The translations under genes and the position numbers were made by a program. Positions 50,625 through 62,419 of a stretch of 64,000 nucleotides of DNA are shown piece after piece. Within the stretch, counting starts at the first letter, position 1; each line of letters begins with the position of its first letter. The notes under the pieces were generated by a model. The model saw nothing but the letters and a program-made list of their open reading frames with translations, ran no database searches and was not told the DNA's origin. The DNA comes from Fomes fomentarius (taxonomy: Eukaryota; Basidiomycota; Agaricomycetes; Polyporales; Polyporaceae), in NCBI GenBank assembly GCA_022606135.1, contig JABYQN010000008.1:1178001-1242000 (forward strand). Direction: 5' to 3'.

Positions 50625-52474
50625 TCACGCGCCGCCACGCTCAGAGCGCGACCGCGCAACATAGTTATCCTGCCACGAGCGCGACAGCAAGTCCAGCATC
50701 GACCCAGACGCAGACTGCGACGAGCGGTGGAACGCCGGGCGCGGGGACGCTGGCGGCGAGGGGTACAACCGCTCGGGGCTAGCTCCAGGGGCTGTGGCCG
50801 CCACAGAGGGCGGGGGGAGTCCCGAAACAGACCCTCCGCGGATCCGGGACCGACTCGAGGGACACCCGCTATTCGAGTGCGAGTGCGAGTGGAATAGGGA
50901 GATGAACGGGAAGCGTCTGCGCGGGGACTCCGCACCTTCCCCTGGGCTGGAAGGCTCGGACGACCCGGGACTTGACGGACTGGGACTGGACGGGCTCGGC
51001 ATACCAAGAACGGGCGAGCGCGTTAGGAGCACAGGGGATGCCGGAAGTGGAATGTTCACGGCGTGGGGGGACGAGCTCAAGCGAAGGTCGGGCGAGCTGC
51101 TCATCGAGATAGCAGCCTCGTAAGATGGCACCTCGTCCGGGTATGGCGCGGGTGGCATCGGCTCGTTCAGCATCGCACGGAGCGGCGAGACTGATACAGG
51201 AATCGGGGATATCGCATGCAGTGGGCTCAAATGCCGACCGAGATCCGACCCGTCCGCGTCCCTCGGGGACGGTGACACTGGAGAGACGGACTCGGGATAG
51301 CTCGGGCTCGCCGCCCTGGTGGTGTCAACGACGAGCGTGGGGCCATCCTCTGCTACAGGTGTCATGACTGTAATTGGAATCTCATCCTCCAGTTCCTCTG
51401 CACCACTGCGGAATGAGAACAGTTTATTAGTCAAAAAGACACACACGAGTCAACGTCAGAGGGAACATGATAGCATACTGCGGCGAGGGGCAGGTGTCCA
51501 GTCATAATTAAGGTACGTATACGCGCACTCATCCATGTACCAGATCATATCCCAGCAGTATGCCATTATGCTCCCAGAAGCAGGACTTACCGGCCAATCA
51601 CCACCTCAGACTCTCCTGGCTCCCTCGTATACATAGGCAGCGTGCGTGTCGATCCCTGACTGCTACTACGCTGGAGATGCCCAGAACGAAGACCACGCCC
51701 TCTCTGGGTTGATCCACTTGACGACCCCGCGGCAGCAGCATTCCCATTGTTAGTAGGGTTCCCAGTGCTGCTCCCTCCACTACTCGTAGCCGCCCCAGAA
51801 GTAGACGGACGCACGATCCGAGATTCCTGCCCACCAGGCCGCGAAGTCGGAGAACTAGCCGACCCCGCTCCTCCTCCCGCGCTCCTTGGACGCCTTCCAA
51901 TATAGCCCGCATCCATCTCCGGACCTGGCCCAGCGAGCTCCTCCGCCGTGACGACTCTTGGCCTGCTTCTATCCCGCCGACCGGACATCCGCGAGCCAGA
52001 GCTGGTACTGCTGCCACCACCACTGCCGGTTCCGGTTGCGCCTCCTGCCGGGTCCGTGACTAACGATAACGCCTGCGCCGAGCGGGCACGCGCCTTCGCC
52101 GCCTGCAGCGAGCGCAACGGCAGGCCCGTTCTCAGCACCTCGTCAGCAGTCACACGCTCGCGATTCGGGTTCAGTATCCCAGGCGGCGAAGCTGCTCGGG
52201 GGGCCGCAGCGAGTCGAGGAGGGGGCCGGGCTCTCGCCTGCGGTGGGGGAGGAGATCTTGCTGGGGCTCCCGCTCTAGAGGACGAGCGCGACGAGCTGGC
52301 CGACGCGGCGATAGTCAGGCTGGGGCCCAGGAGGTCCTCGACGGTGATGACCTTTGGTGCGTTCTTGCTCCGGTGCTTGTGCAGGCGTGCGGGGGTGAGG
52401 TCTGCTCCCAGAAGTTGGTCTGCGGTAAGTTCGACTCGGGTGACGCGCGATGAACGACTGGGCCCCGCGGCCAT
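50625..52474 (-). CDS. Low-complexity paralogue 2, no membrane anchor, fourfold TADQL-like motif
   Basis: Unrecognised family, related to the preceding gene. The start at 52474 lacks a signal peptide and a hydrophobic helix. Four similar short motifs are spaced through an otherwise disordered N-terminal half: VELTADQLLG (14-23), VITVEDLLG (42-50), RVTADEVL (107-114) and VVTAEELA (174-181). Then come LPMYTREPGESEVVIG, an intron, RGAEELEDEIPITVMTP and DEVPSYEAAI, matching blocks of paralogue 1 in the same order. The tail is Ser/Pro-rich and ends near SGSMLDLLSRSWQDN. I infer a duplicated gene that lost or never gained the anchor. Cellular role unknown. Confidence 0.6.
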
Positions 52475-53374
52475 GTTGCGGGTTGCGTGGGATGGTATGG
52501 TGGGCGTTCAGAGCAGACTTAGACTTGGGGGCAGAAGCAGAGGTGGTCGTGTGAGCCCTGACTAAGAGAGGGACGAGGAAGGGAAGCTGGCCGACTGAGG
52601 CTGGGGGTATTTGGTGGAGGACGAGGGCGATTGCGATAATTAGTTTATGACGCCTCCTGACGGCCCGGGGCGATCTTTGATCGTATCGGACGATCGAATG
52701 CTTGGCGAAGCTGTGTCCCCGGCTCGGCCAAAGTTTATTGCACAGTGCCTTCGGATGCGCTCGGAAGACGGTCAGACGAGCACAATCAAGTGACTTGGTT
52801 TACGAGCGATATAGGGGAACGTATGAAATACGTCTGTAGGACAGGGGAGACACAGCTACTCGGCGAGCGGATATTCATGAGAATGAAAACATAATGCCAA
52901 GGACTGCGCGCAAAGGATACTTTCAGGCGTAGCGCCATGGACCGACATGGTCGGGCACGCGCCTCGAGCGAGGATTCCGCGAGAGGCTCATTTGTATTTG
53001 TAGGCATGAGGTCCTCTCAGACACAGTCACACACGAACCAACACCAGCCGATGAATAGATAACTGGATCACGTCTTCCGAGGGTAGATATGCGTGCTGTG
53101 TCAGTAAAGAGAACCAGCGATAGCGCCCATGCGCCATGCCTCAGAGAGAGCCGGATGTGGATGAGGCCGCACAAGTGCCAGCGTCGGAAATATATGACTG
53201 TGAAGATACCTAGCAAAGGGAGAACAGACACAAGTCGGCAGGGGGTCGGAGAGGCACATGGCACATCCATGCGAACCACTCCGGTCTCTTACACAAACTA
53301 CATGGAGCTGCCTGAATTCGGAAGAACGCCGATCAGCCCGAGTCTATGTGGGGATACACCTGAACAGAGCATAC
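52475..53374. other. Intergenic, nothing recognised
   Basis: Promoter of paralogue 2 and 3' flank of the Jip5 gene. Open frames here are short and unsupported. Confidence 0.45.
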
Positions 53375-55069
53375 TCAGAGATCTGCAAAGAAGGCCGGCT
53401 CAGCTTCAACTTCATTACGCCCCTTCTTCCGTCTTCCCGCCAGCAGCGACTCCTTCTCCTTCTTGCGCTTCCGCTTCTTGGGCTCCGGTGATGGCTCCTC
53501 GTCATCGCTGGATTCGGCCTTTTCTACATCACTGTTGTCCTTCTCGTCGTCATCCCCACCTTCCTCGAGTATACTTGTCGACGGCCCCGCGACCTCTGTT
53601 GCGCCTTGCTCGCCTTCCTGGGCCGAGTCACGGCCATCCTCTTCCTCGGCCGCAGCCTCCGCGTCAGAATCATCCTCTCCGTCGTCGCTCCCCTCTCCAC
53701 CATCCTCGAAGACCTCCTGCAAGTCCGTGAGCTTCAGCACCTCCTCATGCCCGACACTCCCCACCCATCGTCCTTCGCCGCCCATATCAACCGCGATGCG
53801 CTCGATCGGGAACTCGCCGTGGTCCGTGACGACCCCTAGCATCTTCGTAGGGAAAAGCTGCACCGCGCGAAGAATCCCGTCGGACGAGCCCGTGAGGACC
53901 GTCGATTGCGCGTTCGGGTATCGCGAAGGTATCGCGCAGAGCGCATCGATAGATTGTGGATGCCTATAGATGACATTCAGCCAGTAAGAGACAATTCATG
54001 ATGACTGGTGGAACAGGGGTGCATGTACCCTGGTATGCGGTCGACGCAGTCGCCCCAGCCGCTTTTGCGGTTAAATATCGATAGAATGCCCAGCTGCGTC
54101 CCGATTACAATTTTCTGGCCCCTGCACGATTCGGGAGGTTATTTTCGATGTCACGAAAATGCCAGAGCGAATGACTACGGACCCTTTGATAGGCAGTATC
54201 GAGAGAAGTTCGTCCTCCTGGTCTTCTGACTGTGCGACTGGCTCTATCTTCTTCGAGCGGATATCCATGACTGATAGAGTCCCATCACCACTGTGTCGGG
54301 CAGTTCAGTCTTGGAGCCTAAATCAACGCGCGCGTGAAAACGCAACGAGCAAACTGACCTCGTCGCGACAAGCTGTTTCTTGTCCCCTAGCCACATGAAG
54401 TCCGAGATGAAGTCAAAGTGGTGCGTATACTTCCGCACTGCATCCTGTTTTCGCGGGTCCCATAGCTATGCACACATATTTGTTCAGCACATTCTCCGCG
54501 AACAGCCCAACCCTTGGTGAACAGGGAAGAGAGCGTGGGGCCGCATGCGCACCTTGATAACGCCGTCATCATCTCCAGAAGCCCACAGATTTGGCAGAAC
54601 CCTCTTCATACGGTTTACAGGTGCACTTGCAGGCACTATTCAGGTCGGCAACTCCACCAACACCGCGTACACACACAAAAATCACACTCACTCATGCGCC
54701 GCACTCCGAGTCTCGACAACCTCTCCCGTCCCTACATCGATTGTACTGCCAAATTGAACGACGTGCGTGCGCGCCCGGTCAGCTTCCCGTCCGATCAACG
54801 TGTATACCCAGCCGAGACAAGAGAGTGAACAACACGCACTGGATAGCCTTCGCCTTGCCCGCAGCCCACACCTGCGCCCCGTCTGCGCTGAACGCGAGCG
54901 TCCTGCACGACTTCTTCGACGGTCTGACTGAGAATTTCTCCTCATAGTTGCCCTGCTCGTCGTATGCGAAGGATTTTATGTGTCCAGTGAGAAGTCCAGC
55001 GAGTACAAGTGGTTGATCAGGGTGGAACGTGAGGTCAAAAACCTGCGCGCCGACAGGTATGTCGGGCAT
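53375..55069 (-). CDS. JIP5: WD repeat protein Jip5 (WDR55 family)
   Basis: Nucleolar/nuclear beta-propeller protein involved in large-subunit ribosome biogenesis. The start at 55069 gives MPDIPVGAQVFDLTFHPDQP. Repeats follow with LTGHIKSFAYDEQGNY, RPSKKSCRTLAFSADGAQVW, the blade DDDGVIKLWDPRKQ, HHFDFISDFMWLGDKKQLVA, SGDGTLSVMDIRSKK, QEDELLSILPIKG, GTQLGILSIFNRKSGWGDCV and HPQSIDALCAIP. The last blade has VGSVGHEEVLKLTDL. The C-terminus is highly acidic (EDGGEGSDDGEDDSD), then basic (EPKKRKRKKEKESLLAGRRK), as in the family. About five introns. No disruption was seen. Confidence 0.9.
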
Positions 55070-55787
55070 AACTCAATTTGTGGTAGTTAGTTCACCTTGC
55101 TCGACATGGTTTCTCCACACCTCATAGTTGAAGCCACCAATTCAGCGCCTAAGTAAGCAGAGACAAACAGGCTCAGCCACACGGGTCGGGCGTCTTCGAA
55201 TTCAAGCTGTGCGCTCGACCTCAGACCGGGTGATGATACTTCAGTGATACTTACTCTAGATGTCTTGCCCTGGTCTCGCCTCTCTTCGGTACTTGCGGGA
55301 ACATGCTCTGTATGGAGCACTTGTCAAGCCCGTTCTGATGTTGAGTCTGCCCTGACAGAATAGCTCTCGCGATTGGGTTGAACCTATAGCAGTGGACGAA
55401 CACACAATTACGCCCGCACGCCGCACAAAATCGCGTCTCTCAAACATGCGAAGTATTGGACTCCTACGTTACAAATCAGATAGTACCAGTACTGATACAC
55501 ATGAATCTGCAGGGTCATCAATACGTCATCGAGCGAGCTCGAGGTGGCGTGGTCGTAACGTGAAAGCGAGGCTCCGGGAGGCAGAACACATGATATGTAT
55601 AGTAAGCGAGAGTATACTGATGATGAATATGGGAATGGCATGGGATGAGCCGAAGAAAGTATGTGTAGCGCATAAATATACGGTGGGGAGCATGGGGACA
55701 GGAAGCGATGTACATATGACATGAGGACCAAGGTGCGTTTGGCCCGTCAAGGGTAGTCCGTGCGGACGAAACATGAACAAACATGAA
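55070..55787. other. Intergenic, nothing recognised
   Basis: Promoter side of the Jip5 gene. Nothing else supported. Confidence 0.5.
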
Positions 55788-56120
55788 TCAAGCTGTCAAC
55801 TGAACCTTTCCTAGATACTCAATGTCTTCCCATTCGGTATCCTGGTCGTCCGCCGCCTGCATCGCCGCAAATAATGCGGGGTCGACGATGATTAAATCTT
55901 GGACACCGGTGGTCTGACGTGAGCGGTGGATGGAACCGTGACGGATGAAGCGTATGAATTCTCGAATGCGACCAGAACGGGATCTTCGTGGTATGCCCAG
56001 TGGACACGTCACCAGCCCGTTTGGAACCGAACAGCTTCCTCCCGACACGAAGTAGAAGCTGTTGCCGCATATCTGCCTCTGCCTTCAAGCGCAGCTGGCG
56101 TTTCAAGATGGAAGGTATGT
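55788..56120 (-). pseudogene. Possible gene fragment, unrecognised
   Basis: Two minus-strand frames give protein-like sequence that would have to be joined by a frame change. LRLKAEADMRQQLLLRVGRK (near 56090-56030) is followed in another frame by GRIREFIRFIRHGSIHRSRQ. The latter ends DPALFAAMQAADDQDTEWED, then EYLGKVQLTA and a stop at 55788. The acidic C-terminal stretch looks like the end of a real protein. No family was recognised and no start codon is clear, so a relic is more likely than an intact gene. Confidence 0.25.
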
Positions 56121-56515
56121 TACTCAACACATGCTCACCCGATCTGTGAGAGCATGCGATAGGAATCCGATGACCTGAACCGACTTGCTCAGAACGTCCG
56201 AGTGGGGGTACGTCCTGTGAATCTGTGAAGTCAAACTCACTTGTGGAAGATGGAGCGCAGCGATCAATGTGCATACCTCGCTGATACGCCAGTAGCACTA
56301 GGTTATCTCTACGGACCTCGGACCCTCTCTCGCTTAAATCTCTCGAACTGCGTTTCTGTAGTGCCCGTGAGTACAGAGTCTAACCGGTCAGGAGACTATT
56401 ACTCGCCGCAACGGAGGCTCGAATGCTCTTCAATTCGTCGCAGAGAGCATAGGCTGAACTCGACAAGCCGTTCCACTAACCCTTGAGCTCATCCCCGAAA
56501 CCAGTATCGCTGTAT

Positions 56516-57416
56516 ACTTGTGACCAGGCTTTGGTGACCATTTTAGGCCCTAGCTGCACGATGAGTGGAGTGTGACACCGTCACACGCTCCTGCTCGTCT
56601 CCTGTATCACATGCAGAGGCTCCACGCCCCTATAAAAATATACTATATATCACCTTGCTGTCTGAGCGGATCCTTCCCCAACCCATTCCCCATCGCATCG
56701 TTCACTACTGTCTATCACGCCTTTCCTCGATGTCCCGTCCGAACTCGCCCCGCCCCGGAAATCCCTCTCCGCGCCCTGTCAATGCCGGTGATGTTCAGGG
56801 TAACCAGCCTCGCATCATCCGTCCGAGTGAGTTTGGTCGTCTTCTCCTGATCTATCTTCATGACATCATTCGAAATCGCACAACAGTGATCGGTTATACG
56901 GTCGCCCCGAAGAACAGCACCTGCCTCGAACTTCCCAAGGCCCAGTCGTACATGAAAGACTTTGAGCAGCTTTAAGCTGCCGCACTCCAACATCAAATTA
57001 GGGCCGATGTCGCGCCTCCGCGTGTGCTGAAGACGCAGTCTACGCATGTCGACCAGGCAGCACGCGCCGTGTACAACGCACTTGCGTCCGTTGTGCGTTC
57101 GCCCATTCTCATCGAGTCGGGATGAAAACGATCACGCCTTGATCGAGACGCTCGCGCACGAGCTTGAGGACGGTGTGTTGCCGCTGTCCGCACTTCTCTG
57201 GGATGGAGAGTGGAGCAAGGATAAGGTGTTTGTGGCGAATGCGATGTACGCGTGGGAGAAGGCGCAGGAGAAGGAAATTGGAAGCGTGGATCAGGAGGCT
57301 GCCACTGCGAAAAGGCGGTCATTCACTGGCTTTTAAAGTGTCGAAATTGTAGTACCGCGCTGAATGATGCGCAATCCGAAAGCCAAGTCATGGTATGCAT
57401 CCCTGTCATATACAAG
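56516..57416 (+). repeat. 0.9 kb element, copy B, with dead ORF
   Basis: Inverted partner of 36522-37406, about 19 kb away. It begins TTGTGACCAGGCTTTGGTG and ends near CATCCCTGTCATATAC. On plus it has CTATAAAAATATAC (56629), a TATA-type promoter, and an ORF start at 56730. The first part (RIIRPSEFGRLLLIYLHDII, then TVAPKNSTCLELPKAQSYMK) is open here, whereas copy A is frameshifted. The frame stops at a TAA (near 56973) just three codons downstream of copy A's TAG, and a two-base loss occurs near 57115. The protein was not recognised. Flanks differ from copy A, so similarity ends sharply at the element borders. Confidence 0.75.
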
Positions 57417-57857
57417 CTGGTCGCATTTTGCGTGGCCGAGCGCCCAACTGCACAGTGCACTTTGCACACGAAAAATCGAAATGTGTGCGAGGTCACTGAA
57501 AGTGTTCTTGCCTCAGATCGCCCGTAGTGTTTTTCATAGATGCCGAGTGAGTATTCCGACCCAGTTCTTAGAGTTCTATGCCCTCACTAAGGGTTCAAAC
57601 GTCCACTTCTCGGCCCGCTGAGTAGCCATGTCATCTGGCGTTAGAGCTCTACATTATTTTGGGTAGGACATTGCAAGCCTGAGACCACTCGTTGATAGTA
57701 TAAAATTGCACATAGAGGATACAAAAGGTATATACAATGTGCTAGTAAGATTCAGTGGCAAAGAAAACCGTTCGCGTACCCAGAACTTGGTCAGAACTTG
57801 GGGATTGTTCACAGGTGATCTAGCTTCTGTAACTTACGAAAACGAGTCTCTATGCAG
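57417..57857. other. Intergenic, nothing recognised
   Basis: AT-richer spacer between the 0.9 kb element and repeat R2 copy 2. Confidence 0.45.
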
Positions 57858-58023
57858 ATTCAGAAGGTACAGGTGTGTTTGTGAGGCTTTTAGCAGTGTA
57901 TATGATTGGTCTCAGAGCGACAACAAGGACACAAACGGGTCTGCCGATTTTTCTGATTTTTTTCGTGTCGAGGGCACCCGCGTCAGTCGGAGTTGAGCGG
58001 CCACCAATTTTGGAAACAGCTGT
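57858..58023 (+). repeat. Dispersed repeat R2, copy 2
   Basis: Matches 29980-30165 in the same orientation, ending CCAATTTTGGAAACAGCTGTA. A tRNA-like sequence in the opposite direction directly abuts its right end; the other copy has no such neighbour. Confidence 0.7.
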
Positions 58024-58033
58024 ACTACGCGTC

Positions 58034-58100
58034 GGGCCGGATTCGAACTTCTGACCATGGGCAACATCATGGCTATTAAACCACCTGTCCCCAACCCACT
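58034..58100 (-). other. Degenerate tRNA-like sequence
   Basis: The minus strand contains a good B-box-like AGTTCGAATCC and a weak A-box-like GGTGGTTTAATAGCC, at roughly tRNA spacing. The T stem does not pair (AGAAG against CCGGC) and no clean anticodon stem forms. I read it as a tRNA relic or SINE-type head rather than a working tRNA. Confidence 0.3.
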
Positions 58101-58511
58101 ATCATCATGACCCTAGCAGATCCAAATGATTTCGAGTGACAAGATGTTCTCCAACTGACGGCGAGATGTAATCAAGAATGCACAATAAAAAGGACTCAAA
58201 GATATGTACAGCCAGTCCAATACAGGACGAGTACCAGGTACATTACGGTAGTAGACTTCCACGACATGTACAGACCCAGGCTCCAGTAACAGCACAGCGA
58301 TGCGATTGATACAGATACAGTACTTAGCAGTATGACGAATAAAAAAATCGAGCTAGATGTGAGAGTAGACGTATGTCTGTGTGCGTGAGATGAGCGAGAT
58401 GAACGAGTGATGATGAGGATGACAAGAAGCGATGCGAGAGGGCGGAGACGGAGATGGGGACAACAAGGCAGTCACGGGGGGCAAAAGCATGAAGGATGCA
58501 CGGGGAATGCA
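58101..58511. other. Intergenic, 3' flank of IRE1
   Basis: No gene recognised. Confidence 0.5.
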
Positions 58512-61500
58512 CTAATCGCTGAGCTCATAGTACGTGCGGAACATCGACTCGGTGCGGAGCGTAGAGGAGGAGATAACACCGTGGACGTGAAGGAAGAGCT
58601 TTGGGAAGCGGCGCGTGAAGTACGCTAGGAAGCCCTCAGGCATCGAGCCAAGCAGCCGCTTGACGTTGTCCGGTAGGTCCTGGTAATGATGTTTCTGCGC
58701 CCAAACTCGTCAGGCACTCATTCCTCCTGCGGACTACTGCAGCATAACGCACCTTATTCCGCAACGCACGCATAAGGTCCTGTACCGACCTCCCGTCGTA
58801 TTTTCTGAACTTGCCCAAGTTCTCGTTGAACAACTTGTCCAGACGCGAGTGCCAGTCCGCGCCCACGACGTCGTACGCGCCAGTCTCGAGCGCAATCAAG
58901 TTCGCGTCCTTCGGATCTCGACACATGATCTCGAACCGGTCGGAGGCGTCCTGCAGGAACGTCAGCCGCTTGCCTGGGTCCCAGAAGTACGGGTGCAATA
59001 AGCATGTGTTTGTATCGGGCCTGCCTGTGATTCAGCCTGCGTCCCGCATATATCACGGAGGACCAGAGGTGACACACCTGTGATACGCCTCAGGGTTCAA
59101 CATCTTCGTGATGAGGTCCACACCCTCCGCGCCCTCTTCCCCAAACCGCTCCAAGCCACCCAGATTCTTCGCATTCCTACGAATGTTGAACTCCCGCTCG
59201 AACCGGTCCCCGTACGGGTGCATCCCGTTCGTGAGCACATAATAGTACAAACACCCCAGCGCGAAGATGTCGACGGACTTGGTCAGCCGAGTCGGCTTGC
59301 CCGAAGGTGTGCCCGAGGTCCCTGACGAACCCGTACCGACACTCCCTCGCGAAGATTGTGACTCGTCGCCCGTATCATCCAGCTTCACCTCCCCATTGAG
59401 GATCTCTGGCGCTCGCCAACCAACCGTGCCCGCACCCATCGAGCCATGTGCAGTCGGGAGGAAGCTCGTCTGGTCATACTCGAGTTTCTTGCACAGCCCA
59501 AAGTCCGAGATCAGCATCCGGTGGCCCGCGTTCTCTCCTGCACCCTTCTTCGCGTATGAGATCAGGATGTTCTGCGGCTTGATGTCGCGGTGGATGATTT
59601 TGAGTGCATGAAGGTGGCGCAAGCCTGCAGTGATCTGCCGCAACGCGCGTTTGGGCTCGAACGCTACAACGATGTCGCGGAACTGGTCCGGGCGCTCAAT
59701 GACGTCCGCGAGCGACGCAGGGCAGAGCTCGAGCGCGATGTAAAGGAAGTTCGCGTGAGCTTCCTGATAGTAGTAACGGATGACGTTCGGGTGGTCGTCA
59801 GATTCCTGGAGAATATTGACTTCGCGCGAGGCAAGTGTGACGAAGTCTGCGAGCATTCGCTTGACGGCAACGGCGCGCCCCTGCAATGAACCCTTGAACA
59901 CAACCGTTCCGTGTGAGCCCATACCTGAAAATCAATGTAAGCACACCACGGAAAACCTCAAAACACAAAGCATATATTTACCTAGCACTTGGTCCGAGAC
60001 GATCAGGGTCCGGACGACGGGTGCGGGAGGGGTGGAAGGCATGAGTACGATGGACGATGGAGGCTTGGGTGTCTCCGGCACGCCATTTGGCACCAACTCC
60101 GCCGCCTGCTCCCCCTCCTCCGCAGGAACGGCGATGGTCACAGCGCCCTTCTTCTTCTTCCCCCGTTTCCGTCTTATACCCTTCTTCTTACCAGGGGTAT
60201 CCGTCGCGTCTCCCTCTTTGTCAGAGTCTTCGCCCTCTGCAGCATCGTTTGCGCCGTCAACAACGGGTTCGAGCGCCTCAGGGGCAAACAACACCTTCTT
60301 TGCAGGATCGAGAGGAGGTGTGGGATCCTCGGGAGGGACATCGACGTGACCGTTCATGATCTTTTCCAGAGGCTCCGGTGGGGGCAGCTCTGGAAGGGGC
60401 TTTGTAGCGATGTCGCTGACCTCGTGTGGGACGGGAATAGAGACCTTGGTCTGGGGTGGGAAACCAGATGAAGGCGATAGGAATTTGCGCACGGACATCC
60501 ACACGAGCAGCACGATGGCACATAGTGCGAACGCAGAGAAAGCCTGCGTGGAGCCGCTCATTCCCACGGCATTCGGCCTGTCCTCCAAGCGAGGAGTTTC
60601 CGAGTCGTTACTCGGTGCGGGAGGTCGCTTCAAGGGCGTATTGTCGGTGTCAGGAGCATGAGAATCCGGAGAGAGTGAGTCATCGCGAGGATCCACATCA
60701 ACCTGATTGGAGTTACGGTGTGGGACGGGCGGAGGGAGAACGGAGGGAGCACCGTCGAGGAGACGACTTAGCCTGGACTGGCTGTCTGACCCTAGCTTCC
60801 TCACCCCCGTTAGGCAACGTATATCAGTGGAACCACCATTCTTGCAAAGCTCGCGAAGCTTTCGCGCCCTAGCAATCCGCGAGATGCTGTCAACGTCGGG
60901 AGGGAAATCCTTGTCGGAGTCCTCAAGAGGAGGATCGATGGACCGCCATGGACCGGCGGGGTCAGCTGAGTCACGGAATACAACAAGCGGAAAACGGTCT
61001 GGACTCATTGCAAAGAGTGACCCCGTCTCTTCGACTAGGCCCACATATGCAGAGTCGAGGTTGGGTAGTCGCTTGTGTTTGGCTGCGGAAGTGAGGTCGT
61101 CTGAGGAAAGGATCTCCTGCAGACGGGGTTGCGGTTGGAGGAGGACGAATGGGTTCTCTCGCTTCGGAGAGCGCAGGACGTCGAAGGTAGCAACGCTGGA
61201 GCACCGTCAGGTCTGCACCACTGCACGGAACTTGAGGACATGGCAAGCACTCACATGGGATTGGCGAACGATTGAATCCACATGAGCTGCGCATTGGTAG
61301 TGGACTCAGGAACCTCTGGGGTAGCCGTCTTGAAGGAAATTATCTTCCCTGTAGGAAGGGACTGTATGTAGGCGTTGTCCGTAGTACGATGATATATGGA
61401 CTGGAGAGCATGATCCTGATTATTGGGCCCATAGGTGGAGAAGGAGAGTTTCTGGATATGAGGCCGACCACCGTTGGACTTCGACGGGCGTGTTTGGATT

Positions 61501-62247
61501 GCTATATGGTAATCTGCGAACTGTGAGTAACATGCACGCTGAGAGACCTAGAGACCTATTACCTGTGCGGCCAATGAACACTTCCCGCGGCTTGACGGCT
61601 TTGAACGGCTCAGAACCTTCTAGTTCATCCAAATCTATGTCTTCTGGCGTCTCTGACACGTCTTCAAACGGTGTCCAAGGGCATTTCGGATCGACAGTAG
61701 CCTTGATCTTGCCCGTCTCGAGCTCGATCAAAAGCAAAGAGCTCTCCTTACTGCCCACAAAGACGCGGTTGTCCTCGTCGCCTGAGAAGCTGAAAGGAGA
61801 CATATCGACAAGCTGAGACATGGAGAAGGGAAGGCGCTGCAGTGCACTGTCGGGAGAAGACATGACATAGATGTCCCCCGACTGGGGCTCTATCACGTAT
61901 ATCTCCCGACTTGGGTCGTCGTCATCAGCAAGGTCGAGGTCGACTTCAGGGTGCTCCGTGCGGACGAGGGGACCAAGAGCGGAAGGAGCAGTACCAGAGG
62001 ATGCCATGGACCAAAGAGAGGCCCCAGACGTCCTGTTCAACGCATGAAGCTTGCCGTCGACCGATGCTACGAGGACGATATCCAACAGCTCCAAGTTCTC
62101 ATCCCCTCCCAACGGCCGTCCATCCCGAGCAACATGATTGACGTGAGTCGAAAGGCCCTTCTCAGTGCTGGCACGGAGTGAGAGGACTTCAGCGAGACAT
62201 AGTCCAGCAGTGACAATAAGAGCAGATAGTGCAGATAGCGGTTTCAT
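58512..62247 (-). CDS. IRE1: Ire1 unfolded-protein-response kinase/endoribonuclease
   Basis: ER transmembrane sensor that splices HAC1/XBP1-type mRNA. The start at 62247 gives a signal peptide (MKPLSALSALIVTAGLCLAE). The luminal beta-propeller domain follows (DIVLVASVDGKLHALNRTSG, EIYVIEPQSGDIYVM), then a membrane helix (FSAFALCAIVLLVWMSV, about 60500). Next is a basic linker (GIRRKRGKKKKG). The kinase has MGSHGTVVFKGSL, AVKRML, HRDIKPQN, ISDFGLCKKL and GWRAPE, with a Ser/Gly-rich insertion (SSRGSVGTGSSGTSG) after the APE region. The RNase (KEN) domain has YDGRSVQDLMRALRNK/KHH, with the catalytic Arg, Asn and His kept, and ends in FRTYYELSD with TAG at 58514-58512. The intron falls inside the RNKKHH motif. 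All key residues are present. Confidence 0.93.
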
Positions 62248-62419
62248 GCCATATGAGTAAAGCGAGGGAGTAGAGGAACGGTGGGTAAGATCGGTAAGAG
62301 CGGTGAGCGGAAGCGAATTCAGTACACAGTGACAGTATACCCCCGGTATACCCAACTGCTAAACAACCACGAGCTGGTTTTGCCACGGACATCAGTGCTA
62401 CCAGCGAGGCGGCGCCTGC

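Noticed and set aside
58034..58100. A functional tRNA on the minus strand
   Set aside because: The B box is good but the T stem and anticodon stem do not pair, so it is listed only as tRNA-like.
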